From assembly GCA_030374805.1 (NCBI GenBank), contig JARGSG010000223.1, positions 372,001 through 436,000 on the forward strand: a stretch of 64,000 nucleotides of DNA, read 5' to 3'. Under the pieces are notes generated by a model. That model was not told the DNA's origin. It saw nothing but the letters and a program-made list of their open reading frames with translations, and did not search any database. A program made the translations under genes and the position numbers. How positions within the stretch are numbered: position 1 is the stretch's first letter; the number at the start of each line of letters is the position of its first letter. This DNA comes from Gracilaria gracilis. Taxonomy: Eukaryota > Rhodophyta > Florideophyceae > Gracilariales > Gracilariaceae. This document shows positions 12,061 to 23,640 of the stretch, piece after piece.

Positions 12061-14229
12061 ATGTCTCGGAAGCCAACTCGTGCGTAACCAGCAGTTACTC
12101 GCAGCCGCTCTCATGATGGTGGGGATGTTCCCGATGATCGGGTGATTTCTAAGATCCCGATTCGGGCTGGTTCAACCTTCGACGCGAGGGTTTCCTCTCG
12201 GACTTCGAGCCAACACCGGGAATCCCGGGACCTTCCTTTGCCTCCGTTGGTCTCTTCTCGGCCCGTCGCTGGGCCTGCTTGAGTTGCCGCTGGTGCGCCT
12301 CTGGCGTCCCAGCCGGCTACCGCTGCCGCGGGATCCCAACCTCGCCGGGAGGTTGTTTCTAACACCCCCCAGGCGACTTCCCTGGAGGACCAGGTACGCA
12401 CTCTGCGTGCCGCCCATAATGCCCTTGTAGGAGAATTTCGAGCCCTCCGTGAGGTGGTCGAGAGTACCGCTTCGAGGGATGTTGCTGAAGACCTCCGTAT
12501 ATTACGGTCTGATGTCAACAAAATGTTGGAGTGTTTGGGTTCGCCCACCGCCTTCGTTGAAGGGATTAAGGAGCGATTCAATCGCGTCCTTGCCCGTCTG
12601 GAGACGTTGGAACAAACCATATTAATGGATGAGAACTCCCCTGATGATCCGGCTGCTGCCGTGTCACAACGCGACCAGCACGCTGGAAGAGGCAAAGCCC
12701 GCCGCAGGTGGAATTCCAAACGCCACAACGATCATTTGAGTACACCGACTTCGTCGGATCCTAATCCGAGTGAATCAAATGGGTCTACTACTTCAGACTC
12801 CGAGTCGTAAGACGGTCGCCGCGGGGGCCCTTCGCGCTCAAAGCGGTCGTCTGCCACCCAGGGGGTGATTCGCTCCCGTACAAAGGGTAGAAGACATTCC
12901 GGACTACGGGAATTGAAGCCTACGAATATGATGTATCGCAAGCTACTTTCGTACCGATACTATCGGTTGGAAGACTCCTCTTTGGCGCGTACACCCCGTA
13001 GAACGGAAAGAATGAAAGATTGCATCAAGCGAATGCAACTTACACTCCGGAACCAGACATTTTCTGGAGAGGACCCAATCCTGGTGTTGGATTTCATCGC
13101 CCGCTTCGTTGTGGAAGCCGATATACTCGGGATAAACGAAGGACAAGCCTACGTGGCGCTGCCGTACTTTTTACGGGGGGTGGCCGAAGACCAATATCAC
13201 TCTGTAAGAGGTTCTACGAGAGCCTCCGAAGGAGAGGTGACGTGCTGGCCTGAAGCCGTCCAGTACCTCTTGAGGTCCTACGCGACGAATGATGCCATTC
13301 AGTCCGCGATCCTCGCTTTGAGGGATACTCGTCAGCGCCACGACGAGGTTGAAACCGATTATTCGGTACGCCTTAACAAGGCTTTTCACCGGTGTGGTAA
13401 TGTCTACCCCGCCGGGGAACGTTGTACGATGTTCATCGATGGGCTGAGTGCAGCCATCAAGTTCCTAGTTGCCCGCCGTCGGGAGGACAAGCCGAGGATT
13501 ACTTACCTCGAGTTGGTCCAAGCCGCGCACGCGGAGGGTGATGCAGTACGTGCTCGTGTTCTTCATTCGAGGGCGAAGTCCGCAAAAGCGTTGGTGATGA
13601 AGGACCGCTCCCCATCGCTCTCGCTGGTAGTGGCTGAACACCCTCAACAGGGATACGACAACGTGCAGTTGGCTCACGGCGAAGTCATCTCCGTGCCGAC
13701 TACGGAACTCCAGTCCACGACGGATACATCGTTCGATACAGAACTGGTCGACCCAGCGCTGTATGTGGACAACCGTCGTATAACGGTGCCTTCTATCCCA
13801 CATTCGAGTGGAGGTACCCGTTTTCAACGGCCTGGATGGAGAGACCACCGCCCTGCGGTTCGTTTTGCCGAAGTTCGGAAAGGTAACCTGCAAGCAGGAA
13901 TATTGCGTTTGATATGCCACCTGTGCTATACGCACGGTCACCCATCCCCGCAATGTCTCCTCTCTCTGAAGGAAATGGGCAAGGTAGTGTCAAACTACGA
14001 AGCCCTCACTCCAGAGAAGAAGCGCACAGTGCCCATCGCATCGTACTTGCGCGCGAAGCTGGACCTGTCACATGCCCTCCCACCTGCGCGGTCTGTTCCG
14101 ATGCGGTCGGATGTCTCCGCTCAGCAGGCGTACGTTCCAAACACCACTCACGTAGAAAACCCTCAATGAGGATCCCAAGCCCTCGTCGTTGAGGAACCTG
14201 AGAAGCCGCCGCAGGCGGAAGCACAGTAA
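12061..14229 (+). pseudogene. gag: Element 1 gag (four in-frame stops)
   Basis: One continuous frame runs from ATG at 12061 (MSRKP...) to TAA at 14227. It is interrupted by TAA at 12085, TGA at 12280, TAA at 12808 and TGA at 14167. Order: a Pro/Arg-rich N-terminus, a coiled-coil-like segment, an Arg/Ser/Asp-rich linker, a capsid-like helical region of the retrotransposon gag type (around 13030-13500), and one intact CCHC zinc knuckle, CHLCYTHGHPSPQC, at about 13916-13957. Element 3 has the homologous gag. Gag would form the particle and bind element RNA. The stops include changes that are not C-to-T, so repeat-induced point mutation alone does not explain them. Confidence 0.9.
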
Positions 14230-14260
14230 AACTAAACAAGGGAGTCTCCCCTTTGGGAGA
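14226..14260 (+). promoter_or_regulatory. Degraded gag-pol -1 frameshift region of element 1
   Basis: GTAAAAC at 14226-14232 corresponds to GGAAAAC at the same place in elements 2 and 3; here a G-to-T change has made a stop codon. A 6-bp stem with a 4-nt loop (TCTCCC, CTTT, GGGAGA) follows at 14245-14260. Pol is open in the -1 frame across this point. Confidence 0.5.
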
Positions 14261-16532
14261 GGCGTCCTCAGATTTGAGGCTCGTGACGTCCGAGGCGTCG
14301 TTGCCTCGCTCCCCGGTGACGATCCTCACTAGGAAGGACACCGCAGACGCGGATTCGGAACACTTGAGTGTTCTGCGTCGACCGTGTATACGGGTAAGAA
14401 ACAACCGGATCCCGGATAGAATTTTGGTCATGGCCAAGCGTAATTATAAAGTTTACGCCGATCTTGGCCTTAAATCCCAGTTTCTGGTAAGAACTCTAAG
14501 TGTCCTGGATACAGGTGCGGGCCCGAACTTTGTCGTGGAATCCCTTTTGTCTCCGCAGGTGCGGCCTCTAATCCGCGCTGATGCGGTTATGGATGTCGCA
14601 GATGCGAACAACAACCCGTTGAAAACGATAGGCACCGTCGACTTGGTCGTACGGTTGGGCACCATGAGGGTGAAGCTTGACTTTATAGTCTGTCGGTCAT
14701 TGGCCGCTCCAGTGATACTGGAATGTGATTACTGCGACAGATTTGTCGACGCAATCAGGCCCCGCCTCAGGCGTGTCGAACTGGACAACGGATCGTCTGT
14801 TCCAATTGTTCGACGTCCGCTAAAGCGGGCTTCGCGGAAGCAGGTTCCACTCCCTGCCGCGCAGGAATCACCTCCGGCGCGCCGGAAATCTACGAAGCTA
14901 CGCGTCGCTGTGTCTGTCTCTATCCCGCCTGAGTCACAGGTAATGGTGCAGATCAATTCCCGTCAACACGGTCTTCGGGCTGTGCAACCCATTTCCTCGT
15001 TGTACGAGCATTGTCAATTAGCCGTCGCGAACGGTGTCGTGCAGGCCACACCAGATATCTCGTTTCGGGTACTCGTTGCCAACCTTGGCAGCAAACCCCA
15101 GTATCTGGAAAAGAACCAAGTAATTGGATCAGTTACCCCGCACCCGCTCGCGATGCTCCCGACGCGGATGACGGCTGCCGATGTTCTCGGTTTAGTTTCC
15201 TCTGACGAGGTGGTGAGTACAGAGAACTCCGACGCCCCGTCTAAGGAGGGAGAGGAAATTGCCGTTTTAACGGAGAATACTGCCTTGTCAACGGAGAAGT
15301 CACCGAATGGTTCGAAATCGAACCCTGTACCAACAGGAGAGCGTGGCCCCACAAGCTAAGACCGACTTGACCCGGTGAAGGCTCTCGAAGAGCTGGACCT
15401 CGGTCATGTACCGGATTTGCACCGCGTTCGACTCCGTAACATGTTACGGGAATTTACCAGTATGTGGGATGGCTCTCTAGGAGTGATAGATGCAACGGAA
15501 CACCGGATTCAGGTGATGCCGAACACCCGTCCCGTTGCGCAAACCTCTTATAGGGCAGGACCGAAGGCTCGAGAAGAGAAGCATTTTCAATTTGACAAGA
15601 TGCTCCGCGCCGGGGTGATTGAACCTGTTCAATCACCCTGGGCATCCCCAGTCGTACTGGCATTAAAGGCCGACGGTACGTGGCGATTTTGTGTCGACTA
15701 CCGTCGGTTAAACGCCGTAACAGTACGGGATACTTACCCGATTCCTCGGATGGATGAGTGCATTGATTCACTCGGAAACGCAACCGTGTTCACGGCGTTG
15801 GATGCCAATTGGGGATATTGGCAAGTCCCTGTAAGGGAAAAGGACCGCGACAAGACAGCCTTTGTATGTCACTACGGGTCCTACCGCTTCAAGCGAATGC
15901 CATTTGGGTTGACCAACGCCCCCGCTACGTTCTAACGAGCGGTCGATATCCTGCTCAACAGGTTCAAGTGGCGGTCGTGTTTGGTATATCTGAATGAAAT
16001 CATCGTCTTCTCAGATAACCTCGACGACCACCTCACCCATGTACGTGACTTTCAAACCGTTTTACGGGATGCTGGGATAACCCTCAAGCTGAGGAAGTGT
16101 GAGTTTTTCACAGATACTGTCAAGTATCTTGGTCACATTATCCGTCCTGGACGACTGTCGATCCAGGAAGCTTGAGTCAAATCTCTAATGAAGGCAAAGG
16201 AACCCCGTACTCAGACGTAATTGCGATCTTTCCTAGGGCTGGTCAACGTCTATCGACGGTTCATCCCGAACTTTTCGGACATCGCGGCGCCCCTCAACGC
16301 AGTCCTGCGCAAGGGACAACCGCCGAAATTGGAACCCTTGAATCCCGCGCAAGCGGAAGCTTTTAACTTCTTAAAGGAGGCTGTCACGTCAGCACCGATC
16401 CTATCGTTACCCAAATTGGGATTGCCGTACTCCGTGGATACGAACTCGAGCGACTACCAAGTCGGTTGCGCTCTTTCCAAACCACCCCGGAAGGGGAACA
16501 GAAACCCATCGGGTACTGGTCGCGCTCGCTGA
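14253..16532 (+). pseudogene. pol: Element 1 protease and reverse transcriptase (broken)
   Basis: The frame contains a retropepsin with its active site intact (VLDTGAGPN near 14505), a Ser/Glu-rich linker, and the RT fingers and palm (FCVDYRRLNAV, MPFGLTNAP). In-frame stops lie at 15357 (TAA), 15933 (TAA), 16173 (TGA) and 16218 (TAA), and a frameshift near 16470 moves RNase H to another frame. The RT catalytic YLDD found in element 3 is YLNE here (about 15990), which removes the metal-binding aspartates. RT function is therefore lost even apart from the stops. Confidence 0.92.
15241..15257 (+). promoter_or_regulatory. Internal polypurine tract, element 1 (first)
   Basis: CTAAGGAGGGAGAGGAA closely matches the purine tract abutting the 3' LTR of this family. 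It lies in the linker after protease and also codes for the SKEGEE peptide. It could prime an additional plus strand, as central polypurine tracts do; that role is inference. Confidence 0.4.
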
Positions 16533-19500
16533 ACGTCCACGAGCGGAACTACTCCGTTTCGGAGAAAGAGTGTCTCGCAGTTGTGTGGGCACTGACCACT
16601 CTTCGCCCCTATCTTATGGGTGTTCACTTTACAGTATATACGGATCACTTCTCGCTGAGGTGGTTGATGAATATCTCTGATCCATCTGGCCGCCTGATGC
16701 GGTGGAGACTCCGCTTAGCGGAATATGACTTCACAGTCATATATAAGAAGGGGGTGCAGAACAAGCAGGCCGACGCACTGTCCCGATTACCCATAAGTGG
16801 GGAGGCCCTCGCAACCAAGGATGACGAAATCCTCTGCTTTTTCGTGGACGGAAAAGCACCGGAAGATCCGGAATGGCCAGAAGATCTGGATATGAACGCT
16901 GACTTTGACGAACTACTGGCCTCTAATGAGATCGCTACTGAGAAACCTCCACCGGGGAATTTTGTCCCCATAACTCCAGAGGAACTGGTACGAGAACAGT
17001 TCGGAGACCCCTTTTGCATAGGGATACGCGCCCGTCTTAACGGTGGTAAAGCACTCCCCTTCGGGGTAAACGACCAAGGTTAACTCGTGAGGAACATCGA
17101 AGCTACCCCCCAAGTAGTGGTGCCGCACTACCTGCAATCGCGGGTGTTGCATTTAACACATTACCCGAAGATCAGTGGTCATGCCGGTGGCCAGAACCTC
17201 TATCTCACCCTGAGAAGGGACTTTTATTGGCCCGCACTGGCGGTGGATTGCTACGCGACCGTACGCTTCTGTACGGAGTGCGCAAAGAACCGAGTGAAAC
17301 TTCGGAAGAACAGCAAATCGCTGAGGCTATTCCCTGCTAGGGCACCGCCGGAGTTTGTCGCAATTGACATCCTCGGGCCACTCCTTACAACAAAACGAGG
17401 GAACTAGTTTCTACTTGTGATCACCGACCGCTTCTCGAAGCTTGTCCGGACTGTCCCTCTTTGGAGGATGACCGCGTACACGGTGGTTAACGCATTCGTT
17501 ACCCATTGGGCATTCGCGTACGGTCCTCCAGTGGAGTTGTTGTCCGATAACGGAAACCAGTTCGCGTCGCGCTTCTTCCAGGATGTCTGCCGCATCCTGG
17601 ACGTAAAGAACCAGTTCACAACTACCTATCATCCCCAATGTAGTGGGCAAGTTGAACGGTTCAACCGGACGATACTAGTCGCCCTCCGTTCCTACGTTGC
17701 TGACCACCCCAAGAATTGGGAGTTGTACACCGATGCGGTGACGTTCGCGTACAATACGCAAGTTCACCGGACTACCGGAGTATCACCATTTGAATTGGTA
17801 TTGTCTCGTACTCCCCCGCCTGCGGCGTTGGAATCGCAGGCTACGCTTGGAAGCTTCCCATCTGTGGGTGATTACCGACAAATGTGGAGAGAGTGGCTCA
17901 CGAAGTTGGTACCCGCTACGCGGAAGTGAATGGCCAGAGCCCAAGCCGCATACAAGCGGAATTTCGACGCTCGTTTACGAAGATCAAACAGCCCGCCAAT
18001 TGCGGTAGGTAGCTACATCCTCGTACGGAAGGAGTACTATAACCCGGAACGGGAGAAACGTCACAAGCTATCGCCAGTGGCGGACGGACCTTTCAGGGTG
18101 ATATCCGTAACTACCGACACAGTCGTGGTGCAAATGGGCGACACGCATGAGCGGCTATCCCGCGATCGCCTTGTGCCGGCCCCTCCGTCCTCGTCTGAGG
18201 TAGTCTTGGACAGTACAACTCCCGTTTGTATGGGTACAACAGCACCGGAGAAACCGGGAACATCTGTGGCCGAACGACTATTCGTTTTACCACACCCCAC
18301 CCGGGGCCTCTCAGACATTCCGATGTTATCGGAAAACCCGGCTTCGCCGAATAGCACAGGCCATTTTGGCCGAACTTCTACGACCCCCATGGCACGCATT
18401 ACTACCCGCCATGCGGGAGTTTCACCACTCCTTCCCGTCGCTCCGTCTAAGGAGGGGGAGGAGGTTCGCCGCTCCAAAGGAGATTCTTCGCCGTCGCAAC
18501 GGAATTCGAACCGTGGAACACGGGTTAGTGAAGCGGAGTCGCCGCCGCACACGCAGCACGACAATTAACCTGCTTCGCAAAGCCCCAATCAGGGTGTATG
18601 CTCATCACAGTCGGTCCCGGAGTCTTCCGCAGGAACGGAAATGGCAGCGCCACCATCGCTGCAAGAGGCAGAGCGCAGCGCAGAGGATGAGCCAGCAGCG
18701 CTGGGTATGGACGACCAAGCCCCTCGGGGGAACGTTCAACAGCAGTTGTCAGCAGCGCCCTCCACCCTGGAAGACGCCACAACAACGACACCCACCGTCC
18801 GCAACGGAATCGATAACCCTGAGACAGGGGAGTACGTTGTAGGTTCATCGCGAACGCGTCCGCGCACCCCGAGCGTCTCGGCAGATCTTGGCGTCGAAGC
18901 CAGTGAGAAACCGTTCGTTCCGGACAAGTCACCCGTCCAGGACGGCAAGCCAACGGCAAAAGAATCAAAATCTCCCCAAGTAATGGGCGCAGCGCAAGCT
19001 GTACACGCCCGAAACGGGAGAAGTGCTGTGTACAACCCATACGGGGCCAGCGCAGCACACGCCTGCTCACCGGAATTCGCCGTTGGACACGGGGTATCAA
19101 GTCCAAAGCGCACGGGGCAGCCGTTGGAGAAACCCCACTCTAGGGGGGCGGTTCAAACTTGGGTTAACCCTAGCCAACCATTATTGGAGTTACGTGCTCG
19201 CTCACGGGAAGAGGCACCTTACGCACTACTCCCCACGGAGCGTGGAACATCCCAATCGGGACAAACGGGGTCATTGCCACCGCAGAGGCGGAATGACCCA
19301 CGCAAGCTAGCGGTGAGAGCCGATTACCACGAAGGTGGAGACTCGATCTCTTGCAGGGTTAGCGCCGAAACGGCTTCGATGCACCCTGACACCCTCTTGA
19401 GGGATTTATTTTCCCATGAGGGTAATGTTCCACTAGAAGTGACGAAGACATGGCATGGCCGGGAAGTGTACGTACAGGAATACATCGTCGACCGAATTCT

Positions 19501-19678
19501 CGGACATTCCTACGATGGGAACGGTAATTTACAATACCGAGTCCGTTGGTACGGTTATGGTCCCGAAGGAGACACTGAGGAACCGATCGAACACCTCCCG
19601 CGTTCACGGGTTGTACAGTACCACCGTCGCGCCGGTACGGCTCTCCCAGGTACGCTGAATAACGCCCAGGTTGGGTAA
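16466..19678 (+). pseudogene. pol: Element 1 RNase H, integrase and chromodomain (broken)
   Basis: In frame: RNase H (YWSRSLNVHERNYS, YTDHFSLRWL), an integrase zinc domain (HYPKISGHAGG then CTEC), and an integrase core with D (AIDILGPL), D (LLSDNGNQF) and E (SGQVERFNRT) spaced D,D35E. A long low-complexity tail follows, and a C-terminal chromodomain (YRVRWYGYGPEGDTEEP near 19540-19590). In-frame stops lie at 17081, 17405, 17927 and 18566. The catalytic residues of integrase are all present. A chromodomain on integrase usually directs insertion to marked chromatin. Confidence 0.92.
18447..18464 (+). promoter_or_regulatory. Internal polypurine tract, element 1 (second)
   Basis: CTAAGGAGGGGGAGGAGG is another copy of the tract, in the low-complexity region after integrase and again encoding SKEGEE. 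Element 3 keeps the equivalent tract. Confidence 0.4.
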
Positions 19679-20298
19679 TGGGCACCGCCACTGCGGGAAG
19701 TAGAAGTTAAGAAGAATTCTCATGCCGTTTAATACGGGAAATGACGCTCATCTGGGATGGCGTCACGCAGTCGCACTCTATGAGTTGGAGTCCGACTCAG
19801 TCGGGTTAATAACCCCATTTACTCAGTTTTCGTGCTGATGGGTTTTTCATCCAGCTTGCTGGTCCTCTGGATCCGCATCCACGGTTTTCCCCATCGACAG
19901 GGTGTATTCTTTCCGGTTACACCGTTCTTTTTTTGTGATTTCAGTGTGTCTACAATGCTAGATTGCCATCTTGGATGGATGTTCAACTCGGATCAACCGG
20001 TTCTCTCGCCCCGCCATCGGGAGTTGCACGACGCTTTGCAACCGCTGCAACACACGTGCAGTATCTGCATAACATGGTGGGAGGCTTGGTGCGTTTCCGT
20101 TTGTACCAGTCGAAGTTCCCGGAGCTCAGGTATGTCCCCTGTACAGTACTATGAGGATGAATTTTGCTAAAATCCCGTATCTCCGGCAACACTTTCCCGT
20201 TTCCTTAACGGTCTCGCACCAGGCTATTTTAGACATGCCTAAACACTTTCAAGAAGACAGATCTTGAGTATCTCGGATGGTTTCCAAGTTATGGCACC

Positions 20299-20337
20299 GT
20301 TTCAGTTCGGCTGTCTATTTTTAGCTCGAACTGAAAC
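20299..20337. other. Hairpin with stem shared with element 3
   Basis: GTTTCAGTTCG and CGAACTGAAAC form a perfect 11-bp stem around a 17-nt loop. Element 3 has exactly the same stem at 52066-52114 with a different loop. Possible roles are RNA packaging or 3' end processing; none is demonstrated. Confidence 0.6.
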
Positions 20338-20935
20338 AGGTTGCGCTTTCCACCTTAGTGGCGTTCAATTCCAACTTTCTGGGCGTTATTCAAAAGCTCT
20401 GGACTCTGAGAGTTAGCTGACGTATCAGGAGTGGTTCTACAAGGTCTGGATCGGAAGTTATAGGCACTTCAATATTTGCGTTTTCTGAAAACGCGTTCGC
20501 GTACTGTGGTCACTGCCGAACCGCTTTGAGCGTGGAATAACCGGACCGTACTCGAGTTGTGCCGACGTAGCGGAAACCAGGTGGCTACTCTGCGTGGCAG
20601 GAAGTGGTACAAATGTCTACGGGGGACGCTCACCACCCAAATATTGGGAAACACAGTACTTGTATCGAACCACTACTGTGGAGCGTTCCGAACTTCATCA
20701 CGACATCCCACAACGTGGTCAGCAGACCGCTAACCAGGATGGACGCCGCAGTGATAGCAAGGGAGGTGGTTGTGAGGACCAGGACGTGGTTGTGGTCGTG
20801 GTCGTTTGGATAACTGTCGGACCGCGTTGCGGCGCATCACCGCGAAGCGGAAAGCAATCCCATGCGACTGGTAAGCGGCGGACTACGTGATGGTCTCGGC
20901 GCTGCTTCCGTCACCTTTAGGACGTGCTTGCGCCT

Positions 20936-20947
20936 AGGAGGGGGATA
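20936..20947 (+). promoter_or_regulatory. Terminal polypurine tract of element 1
   Basis: AGGAGGGGGATA directly precedes the 3' LTR, the expected position of the plus-strand primer. Confidence 0.75.
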
Positions 20948-21737
20948 TGTAGTGCAACGCCCTACAAGGGATATTTCACCGACTTAGTCGTTTTTCCGCT
21001 TGCGCGTGCTGATGGCTACTGCAGCTACACACGGGTTGTGTGCCGCAATGCGGTCTGCATAGTGTGCACGGTGCACACGTGCACTCGCACCGCAGCCCCA
21101 ATTTGGGTGTGCCTAAGACACGTGTGGAGCTCTTGCAACGGATGGTTGGCACAGCATTGCTGGTAATTTAGATATTTATTTAATAGTTTTTCCTAGTTGC
21201 AGGGAGATTACTATACTATATAGTGGCTCGGCACTTGGCCATCGCCACTAAGTAAACTTCCCCGACGAGGGTTGGCTCCATACTTCTTCGCCTTCGGCGG
21301 TCATGGACTCCTTCCAGGAGAGAGGCTCCGTTGCCTACGGGTAGTGTATCCTCCCTGCATCACCAAACAGGACCCATTCGTGGGAGTGTCTTCCGCTTGT
21401 GTCGCGGTGGACCCTGTACAGGGATAACCCCGGTGTTTACCGTAGCCTTTTGGCCATTTCCTCCTTTTCCTTCTTTCCATCCCCCGCTCTCGCGGATTCC
21501 TTTTCTCTTGCCCCACTTCCGTGAACTCGTGCCTCTCTCGAGGGCCCGTTCACCCACACACGTGTTGCCAACACCGATCCTTGCTCAACTCTCTACGCCC
21601 GTCGTGACGGCTTGGCCTCGGCTTACACCCGACTTCGTCGTGCCTTGCCGGAGAGGCTCTGTCTGCTGACTACCCTCCCACGGAGGAAGATCTCCGACGT
21701 CTTCGGGGTGTCGTTCTGCCTCTGGCGTTGCACTACA
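20948..21737 (+). repeat. 3' LTR of element 1
   Basis: 790 bp, the same length as the 5' copy, starting TGTAG and ending CTACA. It differs from the 5' LTR at roughly 25-30 positions by eye. The satellite resumes at the next base. Confidence 0.93.
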
Positions 21738-22568
21738 TTTCCTCAACTTTTCTACTTCCTTTCCGCTTTGCATGAAAATCACTCTAACAAATTTGTAAGT
21801 AGAAAATGTACAGTTCCATGAGATTGTTCAGATGCAGAATTCTTTCTTGGTTGAAACAAAACATGCATTCATTTTGGGAGGTCGGGAATGGTGTTGCGTT
21901 CTTTTCAAAATCTTTAAAAATGCTTTAATCTGCAGAAATCATCAACTTTCATGTGTTTGAATAAATGACCCATTTAAAAACCAGTATAGAACAACATACC
22001 ATACGAAAACGCTTCACAGAGATTACGTTCGAGACCCAGGAAGGGCGCGAGTTTTACAAATTCGTTTCCGACACTCTAGAAATCTCTCATACAACTTCCA
22101 TCGTAAACCAGGATAGAAAAGTGTATTTCTCGCAGATGTTTAGTACTTTGGTACTTTATTTCCAATGAAACTTCTACCTACTTGATATTTTTGCATAGAG
22201 CCTATTTATTTTACGGGTACAATTTATGAAAGCTACAGGTGAGACTCATGCAGAATGACAAAAATTTTCGTTCATGGGCCAGTTTTGACCTGCATTTCAC
22301 GCTTCTAAGCTCTCTTTGGTAGCCCCGATACATCTGGGGATGGTTCTTGGGATACATTGATTGTAGAAAGTTTTTCAAAGCCGCATTCTTCTGCTTAGTA
22401 CAAAACCAGCATCTACCGAATGGTGTCAGGTACGCTCTTTTTAACCGGGCGGGTCCATTGCTAAGCGATGACTGCTGTAAGCCCTAAGTGCTGTACACCA
22501 CAAATTATCATTACAAGATTCACGAGAGTCTCAGAACTTTACTGCGAGATAAGGAGCTGAGAAGGCTA

Positions 22569-23026
22569 CACCCAGTAACCGAAAATAAAGTGGGCTACAT
22601 TATTTACGGTAACAATTCTGAGGGGAAGGAAACCTATTGTAATGTGGCCCACAATAAATTAAGTACCACCTTAGTTATGGTTCGGAACTAAATAAAGTGG
22701 GCTCCATTAATTAAACCAGGCGTTAGTAATGTGGGTATATGCCTTCAAAATCTTAATAAAAAATTACTTTAAGACAACGCAGAATCGAAGAAGAACACTG
22801 TTGTTACTCATACGTAGCAAATAAACCAAGAAACAAATTGCATTAGCTCACAATCAGCAAATCAAGTGCTCAGAACCTCATAAAAGCTCATATTTAAAAG
22901 GTAATAGGTGATATATTGAAAATAAACTTAGCTTTCAACCGATGTAGAAACCTGTTTTAGTGTGGCCCACATTAATTTGGTTACCACAATATTTTTTTCA
23001 CCGACTTTATTTGCGGTTACTGAATG
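22569..23026. mobile_element. 458-bp MITE with TA target duplication
   Basis: Intact units read GGCTAGAAGC where this copy has a 458-bp insertion flanked by TA on both sides, so the empty site is visible in the same window. Termini are imperfect inverted repeats: CACCCAGTAACCG at the left and, reversed, CATTCAGTAACCG at the right, followed by a shared AAATAAAGT. TA duplication and small size point to a non-autonomous Tc1/mariner-type element. The one open frame inside (up to 22691) is not convincing. Confidence 0.88.
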
Positions 23027-23640
23027 TAGAAGCTGATGGAAAACTTTTGACGACCTCCAGATTAGTGCTGTGCAAACCTGCCTGTATTAGTTAGACATCA
23101 ACTTATCGTAATAACTTTCACGATAAATAAATTACAGATCGCGAACACACTATAAATCATCTATTTGTATCAAAGCTTTTCGTCTTTTATGTGTATTTTT
23201 TCGATCTAATAGCTTTCGTGCATGTTCAAAATAACCCCAAATCACAGTTGACCTAGATCGTTAGTCCACTGGACTTTTAGAGAGAATTCCGTAACAGAAA
23301 TGGAAAGATCTTTAAAAGCAGGCAATGTTAAAACATCCAAATCGCTTATCCGAGAAAACTACTGAGGTAAACGAGGCGATTTTTGTTAATTCAAGTCCAG
23401 GAGTTCATTCTTTTTTTATAAAAGATACGGAATGGGACCGAAAACAGAATGTTAAGATTTCTTTTTTTTTCTCATACCTAGATCATCTTTGTTTTCAATA
23501 AAAAATACATTTCGAAATCCAATCTCGCAAAATGCAGGTCTACATATTAGCACACCTTCTCCATTTACTAAACCTGTTCTACAGAAGTGAGGATAATGTT
23601 TCGTTTCTAATCCTGATTTTACCGGGTCATTGAGCTACAA

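Larger units (their letters stand above)
19679..20947 (+). other. 3' non-coding region of element 1
   Basis: This 1.27-kb stretch lies between the chromodomain stop and the 3' LTR. It is alignable to 51447-52734 of element 3. No clear gene is present; a short frame near 19963-20154 has a counterpart in element 3 at about 52243-52479, which may be nucleotide conservation only. It holds the hairpin at 20299 and the terminal purine tract. Confidence 0.6.
11166..21737 (+). mobile_element. Element 1: decayed Ty3/gypsy chromovirus inserted in the satellite
   Basis: A 10,572-bp LTR retrotransposon on the plus strand with two 790-bp LTRs, a tRNA primer site, gag, protease, RT, RNase H, integrase and chromodomain, and a purine tract before the 3' LTR. 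The satellite unit stops at 11165 and resumes in register at 21738, proving insertion into a unit. Flanks are GTTTT and TTTCC; undisturbed units read GTTCC there, so the 5-bp duplication has probably decayed. The LTRs differ by roughly 3-4% by eye, so this is not a recent insertion. Gag and pol both contain many stops, and the RT active site is mutated. Confidence 0.95.

Noticed and set aside
12061-19678. Repeat-induced point mutation as the cause of all stops in element 1
   Set aside because: Several stops need transversions (TAC to TAA, GAA to TAA relative to element 3), not only C-to-T changes.
19832-20170. A gene in the 3' region of element 1
   Set aside because: The best frame differs between elements 1 and 3 and has no domain; nucleotide-level conservation is enough to explain the similarity.
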